A stretch of DNA of 64,000 nt, taken from Clarkia xantiana subsp. parviflora. Lineage: Eukaryota; Streptophyta; Magnoliopsida; Myrtales; Onagraceae. A program made the translations under genes and the position numbers. This document shows positions 22,266-33,373 of this stretch, piece by piece (within the stretch, counting starts at the first letter, position 1; every line of letters starts with the position of its first letter). The DNA is taken from assembly GCA_036873135.1 (NCBI GenBank), contig JAPTYO010000002.1:35021452-35085451 (forward strand). Reading direction: 5' to 3'. The notes under the pieces were generated by a model. The model made no database searches. It saw nothing but the letters and a program-made list of their open reading frames with translations, and was not told the origin of the DNA.

Positions 22266-23726
22266 TGCTTTCTCAAGGCCCTTTTTTAAAAAAATTCTGA
22301 GGATTTCTCATGCAAGCATACATAATTCTAATACACTAGCAAATTACCATATGTGGCCACATCCCAAAACTATCATGCATACGCATCACGCGTAATCACA
22401 CCACATTTATCATGCATATTTGGCGACTGAATTTCAATTTAAATAATTTGGGGCTGACTTGTAATTCATGCTATCAGTCAATCATGCGAACTTCTATACT
22501 TGGATCCTAGTCAAGATCACTCAGCATAGCATGTCTATCCTAGTGCGCAACTCATTAATTGAAAACAGAGCTCCGCCCCCGACATGCAATATCCAGCTAG
22601 TTTTACATAGTCAAGACGCAATTTTAATCATGCATTTATATTAACATATATAACTAACAATTTCAATTCAGCCCAAAAAATGATTTAGTCCCTTAATCAT
22701 GTATTTCTGAGATCCATCCCCATAATCGAAACTAGGCATCAGGTTTGAATAAAATGTAAAATTATCAAACCAATTTGCGCTGTGCAGGTAATTTAAAGTT
22801 CTAAAACATTTGGATTTTAAAATTTGACCAGCCTATTTTCAGTTGACTCGGGTCGGTCCAACTAATGTGGTCTGGTTCAGTCAATTTCGGTCCGAACAGT
22901 CTGGTCCAGTAAAACCGGTATGGTTTGGTCCAAATAGGTAATTCGGTTCGGTTCTTCACACAAACCTGGTCGATTTGGTTAAACCTATTAATGTACCCGG
23001 TCCGACCGACCGACCCGAATGCGTCAGACCGATTGAGAAAACCCGGGTCGATCGACCCGACCCGGTTGAACCGGTGGAACCCGACCGGACCTGGTTGGAT
23101 CGATTTGGGTTCCACTAGTTATCAAGGTCGGTCGTACCGACCCGGATGTGCAAATTGGACCGGCCCATGTACCCATAGGGTTCGGCCGAAATACTACCTA
23201 GGGGCTAAGTAGGGTTTTAAAATATACTATAAACTTAACTTAGTCACTAAGTAATATTAGTAATAATAGATATAATATCCAAATATATTTGCACTATATA
23301 TATATAATTTTCGGCCACTTCAATATATATATATATATATCAACAATATATTTTCTCAATCTTAGGTAACTAATATATATCAATAAATATTTTAACTTCC
23401 CTGAAATCATGCTAGAATATATGGATAATTAATGTCACAATTTTCATGTGTACCTAACCCTAAAATTCGGCCAAATACATTAGCATAGGGCCGAAATATT
23501 AAAAAAATAAACAAAATTTATATGTTAATTTCGGCCAAAAACACCAATTTTAGGGTTAGTGATCAAATTTTACTAGGATCAATAATCCAATGTTTAATTT
23601 TGATAAATTTCATGTATTTCTTGAAGATTATGAATACCAAGTTTTACTAAAAAGAAAAATCATGAACTATCAGTTTTACCCAAAACTCAAGAACACAATT
23701 TTATCAAAATTATGAACTCCCTACAC
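22266..23726 (-). other. Leader region 2, non-coding
   Basis: Parallel copy of leader region 1, about 1.46 kb, with the same GGTCCGGTT-rich segment (22840-23170) and AT runs (23298-23340). No gag or other frame is present. Confidence 0.7.
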
Positions 23727-23740
23727 AGGCTCTGATACCA
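23727..23740 (-). other. tRNA-iMet primer-binding site, copy 2
   Basis: Complement TGGTATCAGAGCC beside the LTR that starts at 23742. Confidence 0.85.
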
Positions 23741-23741
23741 C

Positions 23742-24333
23742 TGTTGGAATTAGGGGACGAATACTACGGGAAAAAAAAACCACATGGTACATGTAACAAA
23801 TTACGCGACGGAAAGAAGGCACATACCAATATTGCTTTCCATAGCCCAGGAGCGTCACGGGGAGTTCACGATCTATCGGACGGGTCCTGTTGGAACTCTT
23901 GTGAAGGAGCAATCTACAAGCTATAGCCTCCACAGCAAAGCATCTTTTCAATCTGGTCGCTGAGATGGATCTCCGGGGTAATTTCTTGAAACAATTCTGC
24001 ACCTCCTTGTGTATAGGGTGGTTCGGTCGAACCTCACTAGAAATAGGGAGACTGGTTTCTTTTGTCTCAACTTAAAGTGAGGAAGTGATTAACCTTAAAG
24101 AAATATATAACACTCTCTATTTATAAGAGGTGGTGGGTTAAAACCCACCTATGGAAAATCCCTAGTTCGACCGGCCTAGTATAATTATGGAGGCCCAATT
24201 TTGGGCCTCTCGTGTCAATTGGGATTTAGGCCTAGCCCAAAATCTCTAATGTGACATTACCCAATTATGCTTAGGATGTTGGGCTTATATTAAAGGGCTC
24301 CTATTACGGCGACCCATTCACCAAATGCCAACA
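23742..24333 (-). repeat. LTR copy 2 of the tRNA-iMet-primed family
   Basis: 592 bp, TGTTGG...CCAACA on the plus strand, homologous end to end with 21669-22265. Confidence 0.8.
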
Positions 24334-24620
24334 GGTGACAAGCAGGTTGTCACCTCACCATTCCTTAATGAGGAAGGTTTCTTCATGGCGGTAGAAGCAA
24401 GTGACAAGCAGGTTGCCACATCACCATTCCCTTAATGATGAATGTTTCTTTAGAGGGGCGGTGGTAAGCAGGTGACAAGCAGGTTGCCACCTCACCATTC
24501 CTTAATGAGGAAGGTTTCTTCAGAGAGGCAGTAGTAAGCAGGTGACAAGCAGGTTGACACCTGGACCCATTTCTTAAGAGGAAGGGTTTTCTTAATAGTA
24601 TTTGGTTGCCGACTCGACTC
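24334..24620. repeat. GGTGACAAGCAGGTTGCCAC tandem block, about 75-bp period
   Basis: Four imperfect units of GTGACAAGCAGGTTGCCACC followed by TCACCATTCCTTAATGAGG and GGTTTCTTCA. It is the inverse of 18881-19060. Confidence 0.8.
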
Positions 24621-25625
24621 ATGCCTTAAGACAGGGAGTCTTTGTCGAGGCTTGTCACCATCCTTAGTATGTCAACATCCTAAAACATGGGGGCCGACTA
24701 TCTGTCTTTAATTCTTCATTCTGAGCATGAATATTTGTCACCTCGTATTTTGGAGTATCGACTTAGGTGCTCCCGATTATCAATTAGATGTCTTCTTATC
24801 TTCTATAATCTTAACCCAACAACGGGCACAGAACTTGTGGCCCCATGTGCCTCTGGGAATATCTCTTTGACAACATTTAATATACCATTGTGACGATTAG
24901 ATATTACGTATACCTAACATGCATCCTTTGTCACGTGGTCGCACAGACATCATAAAAACCATGTTCACGTCTCTTATGTTCTCATTTTCACACAATGAGA
25001 ATGCCAAGAATATTTAATTTTCAGCATCGTACGCCCTACAAGAAGTTTTTCTGTGTATTTTTCATATAGACGTGTGCCTATGATGTTTATCAACAGTCAA
25101 CGGTGTGGAAAACCATTTATTAAGGCGTTTACGCCCAAAAAAAAATTAACAGTCGCAACCATCCTACCATTATATTGCCACTAGAAGTCGAACTCCATGC
25201 TTGGATTGTAATGCATTATAACCACGAAAGATTTTGGAATCTTGCAGAGGAAGTCTCATGAGTTCCGTATATTTTTTCTACAACATTACATTTGGCTTAC
25301 CATTTCTTATATTTGTCTTTTACATCTTGTTGCAAAGTGCAAATCTTTACGCTGCTCTAAAAATGTAAGGAAAAATCAAGTCTTTGATTAACTTGTAATC
25401 AAGTTGTCTATGATGTGTGATCGGCTTAACACTGAGACATGAGTGCGGAGCGCCAACCCTCGTTATCTTCCACGATCCAGACACCTCCTACTTTGAGCGT
25501 AGCGACCAAAGCAAGAAACATCATTGCATGCGAAGATGATCTTCGTTTTAATGGATCTTGGGATACGAAATTGTTAAGCATTCTCGATGTGTCATTCTTT
25601 AACGTAGACTTGGAATTTACCAAAA
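24621..25625. other. No gene recognised
   Basis: Mixed AT-rich sequence with only short frames; none shows a domain. It flanks the MULE on the left. Confidence 0.4.
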
Positions 25626-25702
25626 TAAGCATATTATAGTACAAAAATAAAAGATTGGGCAAGTCAAGTTCGAAATTAGATATATAGGCAAATCCTCGAC
25701 TC
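25626..25702 (+). repeat. Left terminal inverted repeat of the MULE
   Basis: Pairs with about 31717-31793. It is followed by a CG-rich block (25730-26020) of GTCCGCC/CGCCTGGGTCC short repeats that opens long frames on both strands without coding meaning. Confidence 0.6.
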
Positions 25703-26059
25703 GACCAAACCCTCACTCCACTCCCGCCCCTTGTCCCATGAATCCCATCCGTCCCCGCCCCTCTCCTCTTCGTTCCCGCCGCCGTTCGTTCCCGCCGTCC
25801 GTCGTCCGCCGTCCTTCGTCCGCCGTAGATCTCCGCGCGCCAGGGTCCCAGCTCCGCCGTAGATCTTCGCCTCCGCTCCACTGGCCTGGGTCCTCCGCTC
25901 GCCTGTGTCCGCCGCTCGCCCGGGTCCGCTGCTCGCCCAGGTCCGCCTGGGCCTCCACTCGCCTGGTCCGTCGTCCGCCGTCCGCCGTGGCAGCAAGCTC
26001 GCTCGCCTGGTCTGAGCTCCAAATCCGAAACCCTAATTTCGGAATTTGGGGCAATTACT

Positions 26060-26440
26060 CAAATTGAGGTAAATTGATGATATTTTACTTAATTATGAAC
26101 ATTTTTAGTGTTAAATTGATGATTGGTTTGCATAATTGCGATGAAATGCGCATTATTTCGATAATTATTAGTTGATAGATTGATAGATTTAGATAATTGA
26201 GATAAATATAGATAATGTAGTGATTAATTATGATTAAATTTGATATGACCAAAATAAATTGATGATATTTACTTAATTATGAACATTTTTTGTGTTAAAT
26301 TGTTGATCGATTTGCATAATTGCGATGAAATGCACATTATTTAGATAATTATTAGTTGATAGATTGAGATGAATGTAGAACGATTTACATAATTATTAGT
26401 GATTAATTATGATTAAATTTGATTTGGCCAAAAAAAATTT
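26060..26440. repeat. Tandem duplication upstream of the transposase
   Basis: Two copies of about 185 bp (starting near 26068 and 26255) share TTACTTAATTATGAACATTT, GCATAATTGCGATGAAATGC and GTGATTAATTATGATTAAAT. AT-rich leader or promoter sequence. Confidence 0.75.
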
Positions 26441-26583
26441 GAATATTTTTTGTACTTAATTAGTAGTTAGTTAGATTATTTTGTCAATGAGATTGGAACT
26501 AACTTAATTATTGAAAAAAATCCATGGTTATTAATACATTGAAAATTAATAAGCTAAGCTTTGTCTTTGCTTTTTCTTAAGAC

Positions 26584-28938
26584 ATGGTGAATCTATTGTG
26601 TCATTACGGTGGAAGAGTTAGACGTGATGGAAGAGTTGTTGAATATGTCGATGGTCGTTTGGTGATAGCTCAGACACCAAAAGACATAACATTGTTCCAA
26701 CTGAAAAAGGTTTTTATTGAAGAGTGCCAGTTGATTAGTTCTCATGTTGATGTTGAACTTGAGTGGAAGATGGATGACAACAAAGTTATCCCAATCAATA
26801 GTCAAGCCGCAATGAATGCAGTTTTTGAAACATGTCATGACAAGTTTATAGAGATCTATGTGACCACACGAGTCGTGCAAAGAGATATGTGTGCCGACAA
26901 CGAAGAAGATGATGAAGAAGATGACGATGACGATGATTCAAATGATGATGAAGAAGAGGATTTCGATGCTATCCAGAATGTTGAAATATCCTCATCAGAT
27001 GATGATGATGATGTTGATGGTGATGGTGATGGTGATGGTGACACCCAACATAATCAATCTGTGGTCATTGGCTCCTCCAGGGAATCCCAACAAAATAATT
27101 TTAGGAAACCTCTTCCTGAGCATGTTACAGGTGATTGGATTCGTAAATTTGACTGTAATGATTGGGAGGTTAACCGAGGGCAATCGTCATTTGTCACGGA
27201 TGATTTCCAGAAGGGTGCGTCTTTTGAGAACAAAGCTGCACTCAAGACTGAAGTGAAGTTGTGGCATATTAAGAATTATCGAGATTGCTACACTGAAAAA
27301 TCAACAAAAACTACGGTCAATTTCAAGTGTCGTAATGCTGGTGGAGTACCTTGTATATGGTCCTTACGAGGATCTCAGAAAAAGTTAGGGAATTGGGAGA
27401 TTACAACAGTTGGTGCTCCACACACATGCACGAACGCTACTAGTAGGAAGAAGCACAAACAACTAGATTCAAGTGTTATAGCAGATTTAATTTATCCATA
27501 TCTGTATAATAACACATGGATAAAAATCTGTGATTTGCAAGAGGTAGTGAAAGATAAATTCAAACAGAAGGTGTCTTACCGCAAGACTTGGTACGCCAAA
27601 CAAAAAGTTCTTGAAAAGATGTTTGGAACACATGAGAGTGCATTTCAAAAGTTGCCCCATCTGATGGTTGCGTTGCGTGAATCCAATCCATGGACGGTGT
27701 TTGATTATGAGTGGAAGGGGACACCAACTCAAGATGTAGCAATCTTCGACAAGTGGTTTTGGGCATTCAGAGCTTCTATTGAAGGATTTCATCACTGTCG
27801 GCCATTAATCAGCATCGATGCCACCCATCTTTACGGAAAATACACAGGCAAGTTGCTTATTGCAGTTGCATACGACGCGAGCAACGCGATCTTCCCTTTG
27901 TGTTTTGCTTTTGCAGACTCGGAGAGTGCCAATAGCTGGACTTGGTTTTTAGAGCGTCTCCGACAGAACGTGACAAAGGATGAGAGGATGGTCTGCATCA
28001 TCTCAGATCGTCATGCTGCAATAAAAAGTGCGGTTGCAAAAGTGTTTCCGGAGCCTTGGGGGTTGCATCGGTATTGTGCGCGCCATATGGCCAGCAACTT
28101 TAACAAACACTTCAAAGATCTAAACCTGAAGAGTAAGTGGTCTGAAATGGCGTGGACAACCTCTATGAAGAAGTTTGACAATTTGTATGAGGATTTCAGG
28201 AACTTGAACGATGGGAAGTATCGAAAGTGGCTTACTGATTGCGGTGATTTTAGTAATTGGGCACAATCATACAACACAGGTTATCGATATGGTGTCATGA
28301 CTACGAATCAAGCAGAGGTGTGTAACAAGGTTTTGAAAGGAGCACGTTCTTTACCTGTGACGGCATTGGTGGAACTAACCTTTAATAGGTTGAACACGTA
28401 TTTTGTTGACCGTCGTAAGCTGTATCAAAAGAAAGTTGACAAGGGATACGTATGGCCAAGGAAAGTGCGGATGCTGTTGGCAAAGGCGGATGAGATGTCT
28501 CTTACGATGGGGGCATTGACCTATTCGTACGGTGAAGAATACGGAGTTTTGACTCGTGGAGGACGACGTTACACTGTTAACGTCATAAATAAGACATGTA
28601 ATTGCGGTGAATGGACATTATTTCATCGTCCATGTGCACATGCTATGTGTGTAATACGTGAGGCCAACTTGGATTTGACTACATTGGTCGATCCATTTTA
28701 TGGTTTAGATGCGTATAGGCGCACTTATAGTCCCAAATTTCACCCCCTCCCGGACGAGCAGTGGTGGACTGGGTGGAATGGGCCTGTGGTCAGTTGTCAT
28801 CCCGATAAGTTAATCTCTAAACGTGGACGGAAGAAAACCAGAATACACAATGAGATGGACTCTAGAGAGGGACGTCTAAAGAGAAAATGTGGTAAATGTG
28901 CCCAACTAGGGCATAATAAAAGATCTTGCAAAAACTGA
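26584..28938 (+). CDS. MULE transposase (MURA-like), intact
   Basis: A single open frame of 784 residues, the usual size for plant MULE transposases. An N-terminal domain of about 95 residues is followed by an acidic Asp/Glu-rich linker (about 103-155). Next comes the MuDR-type DNA-binding region (about 195-290) and the MULE catalytic core. The core shows D412 in SIDATH, D475 in ISDRH and E578 in TNQAEVCN, the expected DDE triad, plus the CARHMASNF zinc/helix segment. A SWIM zinc finger (C672, C674, C684, H686) and a C-terminal CX2CX4HX4C knuckle (C769, C772, H777, C782) complete it. It would cut and join DNA at the element's inverted repeats in the nucleus. No stop or frameshift is present, so the protein may still be functional. 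The ATG at 26584 is the first in frame. Confidence 0.95.
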   Translation: MVNLLCHYGGRVRRDGRVVEYVDGRLVIAQTPKDITLFQLKKVFIEECQLISSHVDVELEWKMDDNKVIPINSQAAMNAVFETCHDKFIEIYVTTRVVQRDMCADNEEDDEEDDDDDDSNDDEEEDFDAIQNVEISSSDDDDDVDGDGDGDGDTQHNQSVVIGSSRESQQNNFRKPLPEHVTGDWIRKFDCNDWEVNRGQSSFVTDDFQKGASFENKAALKTEVKLWHIKNYRDCYTEKSTKTTVNFKCRNAGGVPCIWSLRGSQKKLGNWEITTVGAPHTCTNATSRKKHKQLDSSVIADLIYPYLYNNTWIKICDLQEVVKDKFKQKVSYRKTWYAKQKVLEKMFGTHESAFQKLPHLMVALRESNPWTVFDYEWKGTPTQDVAIFDKWFWAFRASIEGFHHCRPLISIDATHLYGKYTGKLLIAVAYDASNAIFPLCFAFADSESANSWTWFLERLRQNVTKDERMVCIISDRHAAIKSAVAKVFPEPWGLHRYCARHMASNFNKHFKDLNLKSKWSEMAWTTSMKKFDNLYEDFRNLNDGKYRKWLTDCGDFSNWAQSYNTGYRYGVMTTNQAEVCNKVLKGARSLPVTALVELTFNRLNTYFVDRRKLYQKKVDKGYVWPRKVRMLLAKADEMSLTMGALTYSYGEEYGVLTRGGRRYTVNVINKTCNCGEWTLFHRPCAHAMCVIREANLDLTTLVDPFYGLDAYRRTYSPKFHPLPDEQWWTGWNGPVVSCHPDKLISKRGRKKTRIHNEMDSREGRLKRKCGKCAQLGHNKRSCKN

Positions 28939-29039
28939 TGTACGTTAGTGTCCGGTGCATATTTTTATGTATTCAGTAATATTTATCATAACTACATATA
29001 TTATACAAATTCATATACAACTGTTATATTTTGTAGATC

Positions 29040-31531
29040 ATGGATCGTGGAGGGGGCAGTTCTAGCCTCTGGGCGGTTCTAGAGAGAGGACCTATTGATC
29101 CATCATTGTTGTATCGTCAATCTCGACATATGTCAAAGAGAGCCCATTTAGATACTGTAATTTCTCCACTTTTCAAACAATTAAATTAAATGAATCACTT
29201 GTTTTTTTTTATTCCTTTTGAACTAATGTATTGTGTTGTATTCTTTCAGGTTGGTGATGACCTCCCGGATCGTCAATGGAGGGCGAGTAAGTGTTGGGAG
29301 TTAGATGATCGTACACGATGCTATGTTGATTTAGCTGGATTTGGGTATGCTTCAGAAATCTCCCGGATCAAAGCTGATCTGGGATTACTCCATGCACTTC
29401 TTGAGAGGTGGCGTCCTGAGACTCACACCTTCCACCTTAGATGGGGAGAGATGACAGTGACCTTACAAGATGTTCAGTTGTTACTAGGATTACGAGTTAA
29501 TGGTCCGCCGGTGACAGATACATACACACTTCGTCCCGATGAGGAGCGCGTTAACTTGAAACAGCTTTGCACAGACCTGCTCGGTCATACTCCGCCATCT
29601 TCAGACGTCGTCGAGTTGTGTTGGCTGAAAAAGAAGTTCAAAAGGAAGGCTGACAATGATGATTGGGTTCCACATACAGAAGAACTAACTTTGCAGAGAG
29701 CTAGAGGGTACATTCTGCATTTGTTGGGTACATTTCTATTTCCCACATCGAGCAACACAGTTTCTCTAGAGTACCTCATATATCTCGAGGATTTGAGTCA
29801 GACAGCTCGGTACAGTTGGGGTTCGGCCACGCTGAGTTATCTGTATAGTGGAATGTGCAAAGCTGTTAAGGATAATGTCAAGACGGCCAATGGGTGTGCT
29901 ATATTACTGCAGGTAAAATGACTAATGTTTAGTTATGTAACCACTTAATTTTTTTAAAAAAACTAAATACATATACTCATTATTATGCTTGGTAGTTGTG
30001 GTCGTGGGAGCATTTGCATGCTGGTCGCCCAACGATTTGTGATGGGGATGAAATTCAAGGGCCAGCTCCATTGGGAATGCGGTAAATTGGGCAACTGTTA
30101 ATTGTTAACTTTGTTGTTTTATTTGTTTGTACTAAATGAGTGTGAACACTGTTAATTAGGTGGACGCCACCAAAGACATTCAAGAGAAATCTGAAGCCTA
30201 ACGTTCGTCAATTCTACAGAGACGAATTAGAGGCACTTGAAGAGTACCAAGTATGATATTTATTAACAGATCATAATATTAATTTATATTATTTTTTTGT
30301 TGCATTAACACAATTTTTTGTATAACTCAAGGTAATGTGGGCCCCGTACACACCTCGACGCTTGGAGAACATACCTGCAGTATGTACGGAGGATGCAGAG
30401 ATTTGTTTGGAAAAAGTGCCGCTTATCCACTTCAATATTGTTGAGTGGCATCTTGTTGATAGGGTACTGCGACAATTTAATTTGAATCAGCATATTCCTG
30501 AGCCTTTCAGTGATATTCAAGAATGGGAAAGGTTGCACTCGTTGAGGTGGATCAAAGGAGCGGGTTGGGTGACAACACATGATCTATATATTAGGCTTTG
30601 GAATGAACGTGGACAACATATTGTACGTGAATCTGACCCTCACTTTCCTCGATCTGATTATTTGGCTTGGCATTTCAAGGTGAGAGTTGGTCTTTTTAAA
30701 GACATTAAGAGACTGAGTGAAGAGATTGTTATGGAATCAACCATGCAGTTTGAGCCGCACGGGGAAAAAATGATGTTATTGGTAAGTTCTAAATTGAATT
30801 ATAGATATTTGTGTTGATTAGAATTGCATTAATGATAGTTGAGACAGTTTGAACAAGTTGAGACAGTTAGAATTGCTTTATTGATAGTTGAGACAGTTAG
30901 AATTGTTTAGAATTGCTTTATTGATAGTTGAGACAGTTAGAACTGTTTAGAAATGCTTTATTGAGATAGTTGAGATATTTGTGTTTCTTAGAATTGCTTT
31001 ATTGATAGTTGAGACAGTTTGAACAAGTTGAGACAGTTAGAATTGCTTTATTGATAGTTGAGACAGTTAGAATTGTTTAGAATTGCTTTATTGAGATAGT
31101 TGAGATATTTGTGTGGTTTTGAATTGCTTTATTGATAGTTGATTACTTTACTTACAATGAACCAGATGAGACAATTTGAACAAGCCACTCGGCATACAAG
31201 AAAGATCCAGAAAAAAGGAATTGCGGAAATTGAAGATGATGTGAATGGTCTTATGGAAGTGTGCCGTATCGCTAATGACATTACAGGTGGACTCGGGTCG
31301 TTCAACCGTATTCTACAAGAAGGAGATGAAGAAAATGACGTCATGCCTGACCATTTAGACGATCAGAGTCATCAAGAGGATACAGCCCATCTACAGTCAC
31401 AGCTCACTCAGGAGCCAGCCGAGACTTCCAGACCATCGAAGAGAAGAAATGTGAGAGGACGTAGGGGTGGGAGAGCGGCCAGCCAAGGTGGGAGAGCGGC
31501 CAGCCAAGGTGGCAAACCATGGAGAATTTGA
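29040..31531 (+). CDS. Plant mobile domain (PMD/MAIN-like) protein, six exons
   Basis: Reconstructed exons: 29040-29156, 29250-29912, 29996-30081, 30160-30250, 30332-30781 and 31166-31531. All introns have GT-AG ends and all phases agree, giving about 590 residues without a stop. The protein shows hallmarks of the plant mobile domain (PF10536): a KADLGLLHALLERWRPETHT segment, then TVTLQDVQLLLGLRVNG, a later WSWEHLHAGRP in exon 3, and VMWAPYTPRR in exon 5. The last exon is a hydrophilic tail ending in Gly/Arg repeats (GGRAASQ). PMD proteins occur both as host proteins (MAIN, MAIL1) that act in silencing or genome maintenance and as transposon-encoded proteins. Here the gene starts about 100 bp after the transposase stop, on the same strand and inside the inverted repeats, so it belongs to the MULE. 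Its role in transposition is unknown. The donor of exon 5 could instead lie near 30677. Confidence 0.85.
30815..31140. repeat. Tandem repeats inside the last PMD intron
   Basis: Imperfect units of GAATTGCTTTATTGATAGTTGAGACAGTT (written here as GAATTGCTTTATTG plus ATAGTTGAGACAG), about five to seven copies. They fill the 384-nt intron between the last two exons, whose splice sites flank the array. Confidence 0.85.
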
Positions 31532-31699
31532 CTATGTAGTATTTGATAACGCCTTTTGTATTTGAACGAACAAGATTTATGGAACTTATGAATTTGTGTG
31601 TAGTATTTAAATGTTGGAATGATTTCTTTTTAATGTTGGATTTTTTTAAAAAAATTTCAGCCATTTTATTAAAAAAAAAAAGATTTGACCAAAGCTACG

Positions 31700-31793
31700 G
31701 TCAAATCCTCGACTGGGAGTCGAGGATTTGCTTAAAGTTGGAATTTCCAACTTCACGTGCTTACTTTCGTAATTAAGATTAAAAATATGCCTA
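31700..31793 (-). repeat. Right terminal inverted repeat of the MULE with a hairpin
   Basis: Contains TCAAATCCTCGACT, GGG, then AGTCGAGGATTTG, a 14-bp stem that the left end lacks, followed by the outer arm that pairs with 25626-25702. Confidence 0.6.
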
Positions 31794-31901
31794 CTAAGAA
31801 AAACGAGTCATTTATATTTATCATCATTTGCAACGCAAGACATATTGGAGAGGGAGTCAGCTTGAACATCTCAATCATTACACTCCAATCCTTCTTCCTA
31901 G

Positions 31902-32045
31902 TTCCCAAGGTCCACTACTCATCATGTTAGTGATAATTCGCATCATGGTTCTCCAACAGGCTCTGCCTCAGAAAGTGATGAATTGGACTCATCTACCTCT
32001 TTTGGCACGGCTCCACCCACTATGTGCTCGTCACTGGGTGGGTGA
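31902..32045 (+). other. Possible last exon or exon fragment of an unknown gene
   Basis: A CTTCTTCCTAG acceptor-like site is followed by a 47-codon frame rich in Ser/Thr/His (SDNSHHGSPTGSASESDELD) that ends in TGA. It lies just outside the MULE. The compositional look is that of a disordered protein tail, but no family was recognised and no upstream exon was found. Confidence 0.2.
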
Positions 32046-32349
32046 TACATGGGACGATGTTTTGTTTGTATCGCGTCGGTTTCAGAATGCCGAACCAAAA
32101 TAACGCAAGGAAGAGGTGGCGGACGGACGGAGATTGTAGACGGTTTAGATCCACTGTTCCTTTCCTCTCCTTGGAAGATCCACACTGTTCCTTTTCTCTG
32201 CAAACCCTCTACTGCTCAGCTCTCACTCTGTCCGTCCGTACAATTCTCGGTGACTTGTTATTTTATTCTTCTTTATTTATTTATTTATTTATAGAATAAA
32301 AATATCCTACCTTTCTTGAAAATAAGATGGGGTCATTAATAACTAGTAC
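32046..32349. other. No gene seen
   Basis: Includes a TTTATTTATTTATTTA run (32273-32292). No domain. Confidence 0.4.
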
Positions 32350-33234
32350 CAGTGTTATCAGAACCGGACCGGTCATCGAACCGGAGAGAGGTCCGGTTCC
32401 CGGTTCATTCGGTCGGACCCGGTTCGAACCCGGTTCGACTGCTGCAACACATTTTCCCCTAGTAACCTTCCTCCAGAAGCTTCATTGAAGAGAGGTATGG
32501 TCCTTTACCTCCCACCTTCACCTCACGTAATTCCTCTTATATAAACGAATCTGGACTATTGATTATGGAAGAGACAAGGATGGAAGATCTGGTTGTTGAT
32601 GGAAGGGATGGAGATGGAAGATCTGGATCTAGATGCAAGAGATGAAGATGGAAGAACTTCCATTGAAGAGAGATGAGTGAATCACCATCTTCACATTCCA
32701 CTTCCAAGTAGTCCCTTCCCTTTATAATATTCACAGATCTGGAAGTTGAAAAGATGTCAGATCTGGACGTGAAAAGACGAGGCGGCGGCGTAAAGCATTC
32801 TCCTAACGAGGCGGCTGTAACCATCCTCCAGACAGCAGCGGCGGTCTCTCCATCTTCTCCCTCTCTCTCATCCAACCAGATGAACCTCTACTCTTTCTCT
32901 CTATCTATTCTCCCGTCTCTATCCATCTCTCCCCTCTCTTCTTTCCCTTCCTCTCTACCACCGTAGCCCAACCATTCCCTTCCCTGTAGCCCAGCCTTCC
33001 CTTCCCTGTGGCTGTAACCCATTCTTCAATTTTTTTTTTTTTGTTATTATGAGTACGAACCGGTGAACCGGAGAACCGGCCGGTTCTCTAAAAATCGGCC
33101 GGTTCGTTGAAAACCGGGATCTCGAACCGGGTTCGCCTACATCCTCCGGATTTAATAGAACCGGACCGGTGGAGGCACCGGTTCCGGTTCGAACCCGGTC
33201 GGACCGCCGGTCCGGTCCGGTTCTGATAACACTG
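32350..33234. mobile_element. hAT-like non-autonomous DNA transposon, 885 bp
   Basis: Perfect 23-bp terminal inverted repeats begin CAGTGTTATCAGAACCG on the left, with the complement on the right. They are flanked by a perfect 8-bp target duplication ACTAGTAC (32342-32349 and 33235-33242). Eight-base duplications and a CA...TG-ended short inverted repeat are typical of the hAT superfamily. Both subterminal regions are dense in GAACCGG/CCGGTTC motifs, which hAT transposases often bind. The interior has no transposase; frames there are low-complexity. Confidence 0.85.
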
Positions 33235-33373
33235 ACTAGTACTACTAAATGTGAAATTTAGAATGAAAATAGTCTTTTTCTTTTTATTTAAACAAGCACT
33301 TTGATTATCTCAACAAAAAAAAAAATCAATTATTTCCTCATAAAGTAACATATTTCACTTTCACTTTAAAATG

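Larger units (their letters stand above)
25626..31793 (+). mobile_element. Two-gene Mutator-like element (MULE)
   Basis: An intact MULE transposase and a plant mobile domain gene lie in the same orientation between imperfect terminal inverted repeats of about 75 bp. The inner 15 bp of the inverted repeat is exact on both sides: GCAAATCCTCGACTC at 25688 and its complement ending at 31731. A 19-bp block further out matches at 16 positions with the same 10-bp spacing. GCATATT marks the outer end. No perfect 9-bp target duplication was found; the best flanks (TTACCAAAA and CTAAGAAAA) match at six of nine positions. The ends are therefore approximate and the insertion is probably not recent. Confidence 0.75.

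Noticed and set aside
25426..26067. Long overlapping frames on both strands rich in Arg, Gly and Pro
   Set aside because: They lie in a CG-rich short-repeat block at the left end of the MULE; composition alone keeps them open.
32537..32966. Frames with acidic or serine-rich peptides inside the hAT-like element
   Set aside because: Simple-sequence interior of a non-autonomous element; no transposase motif.
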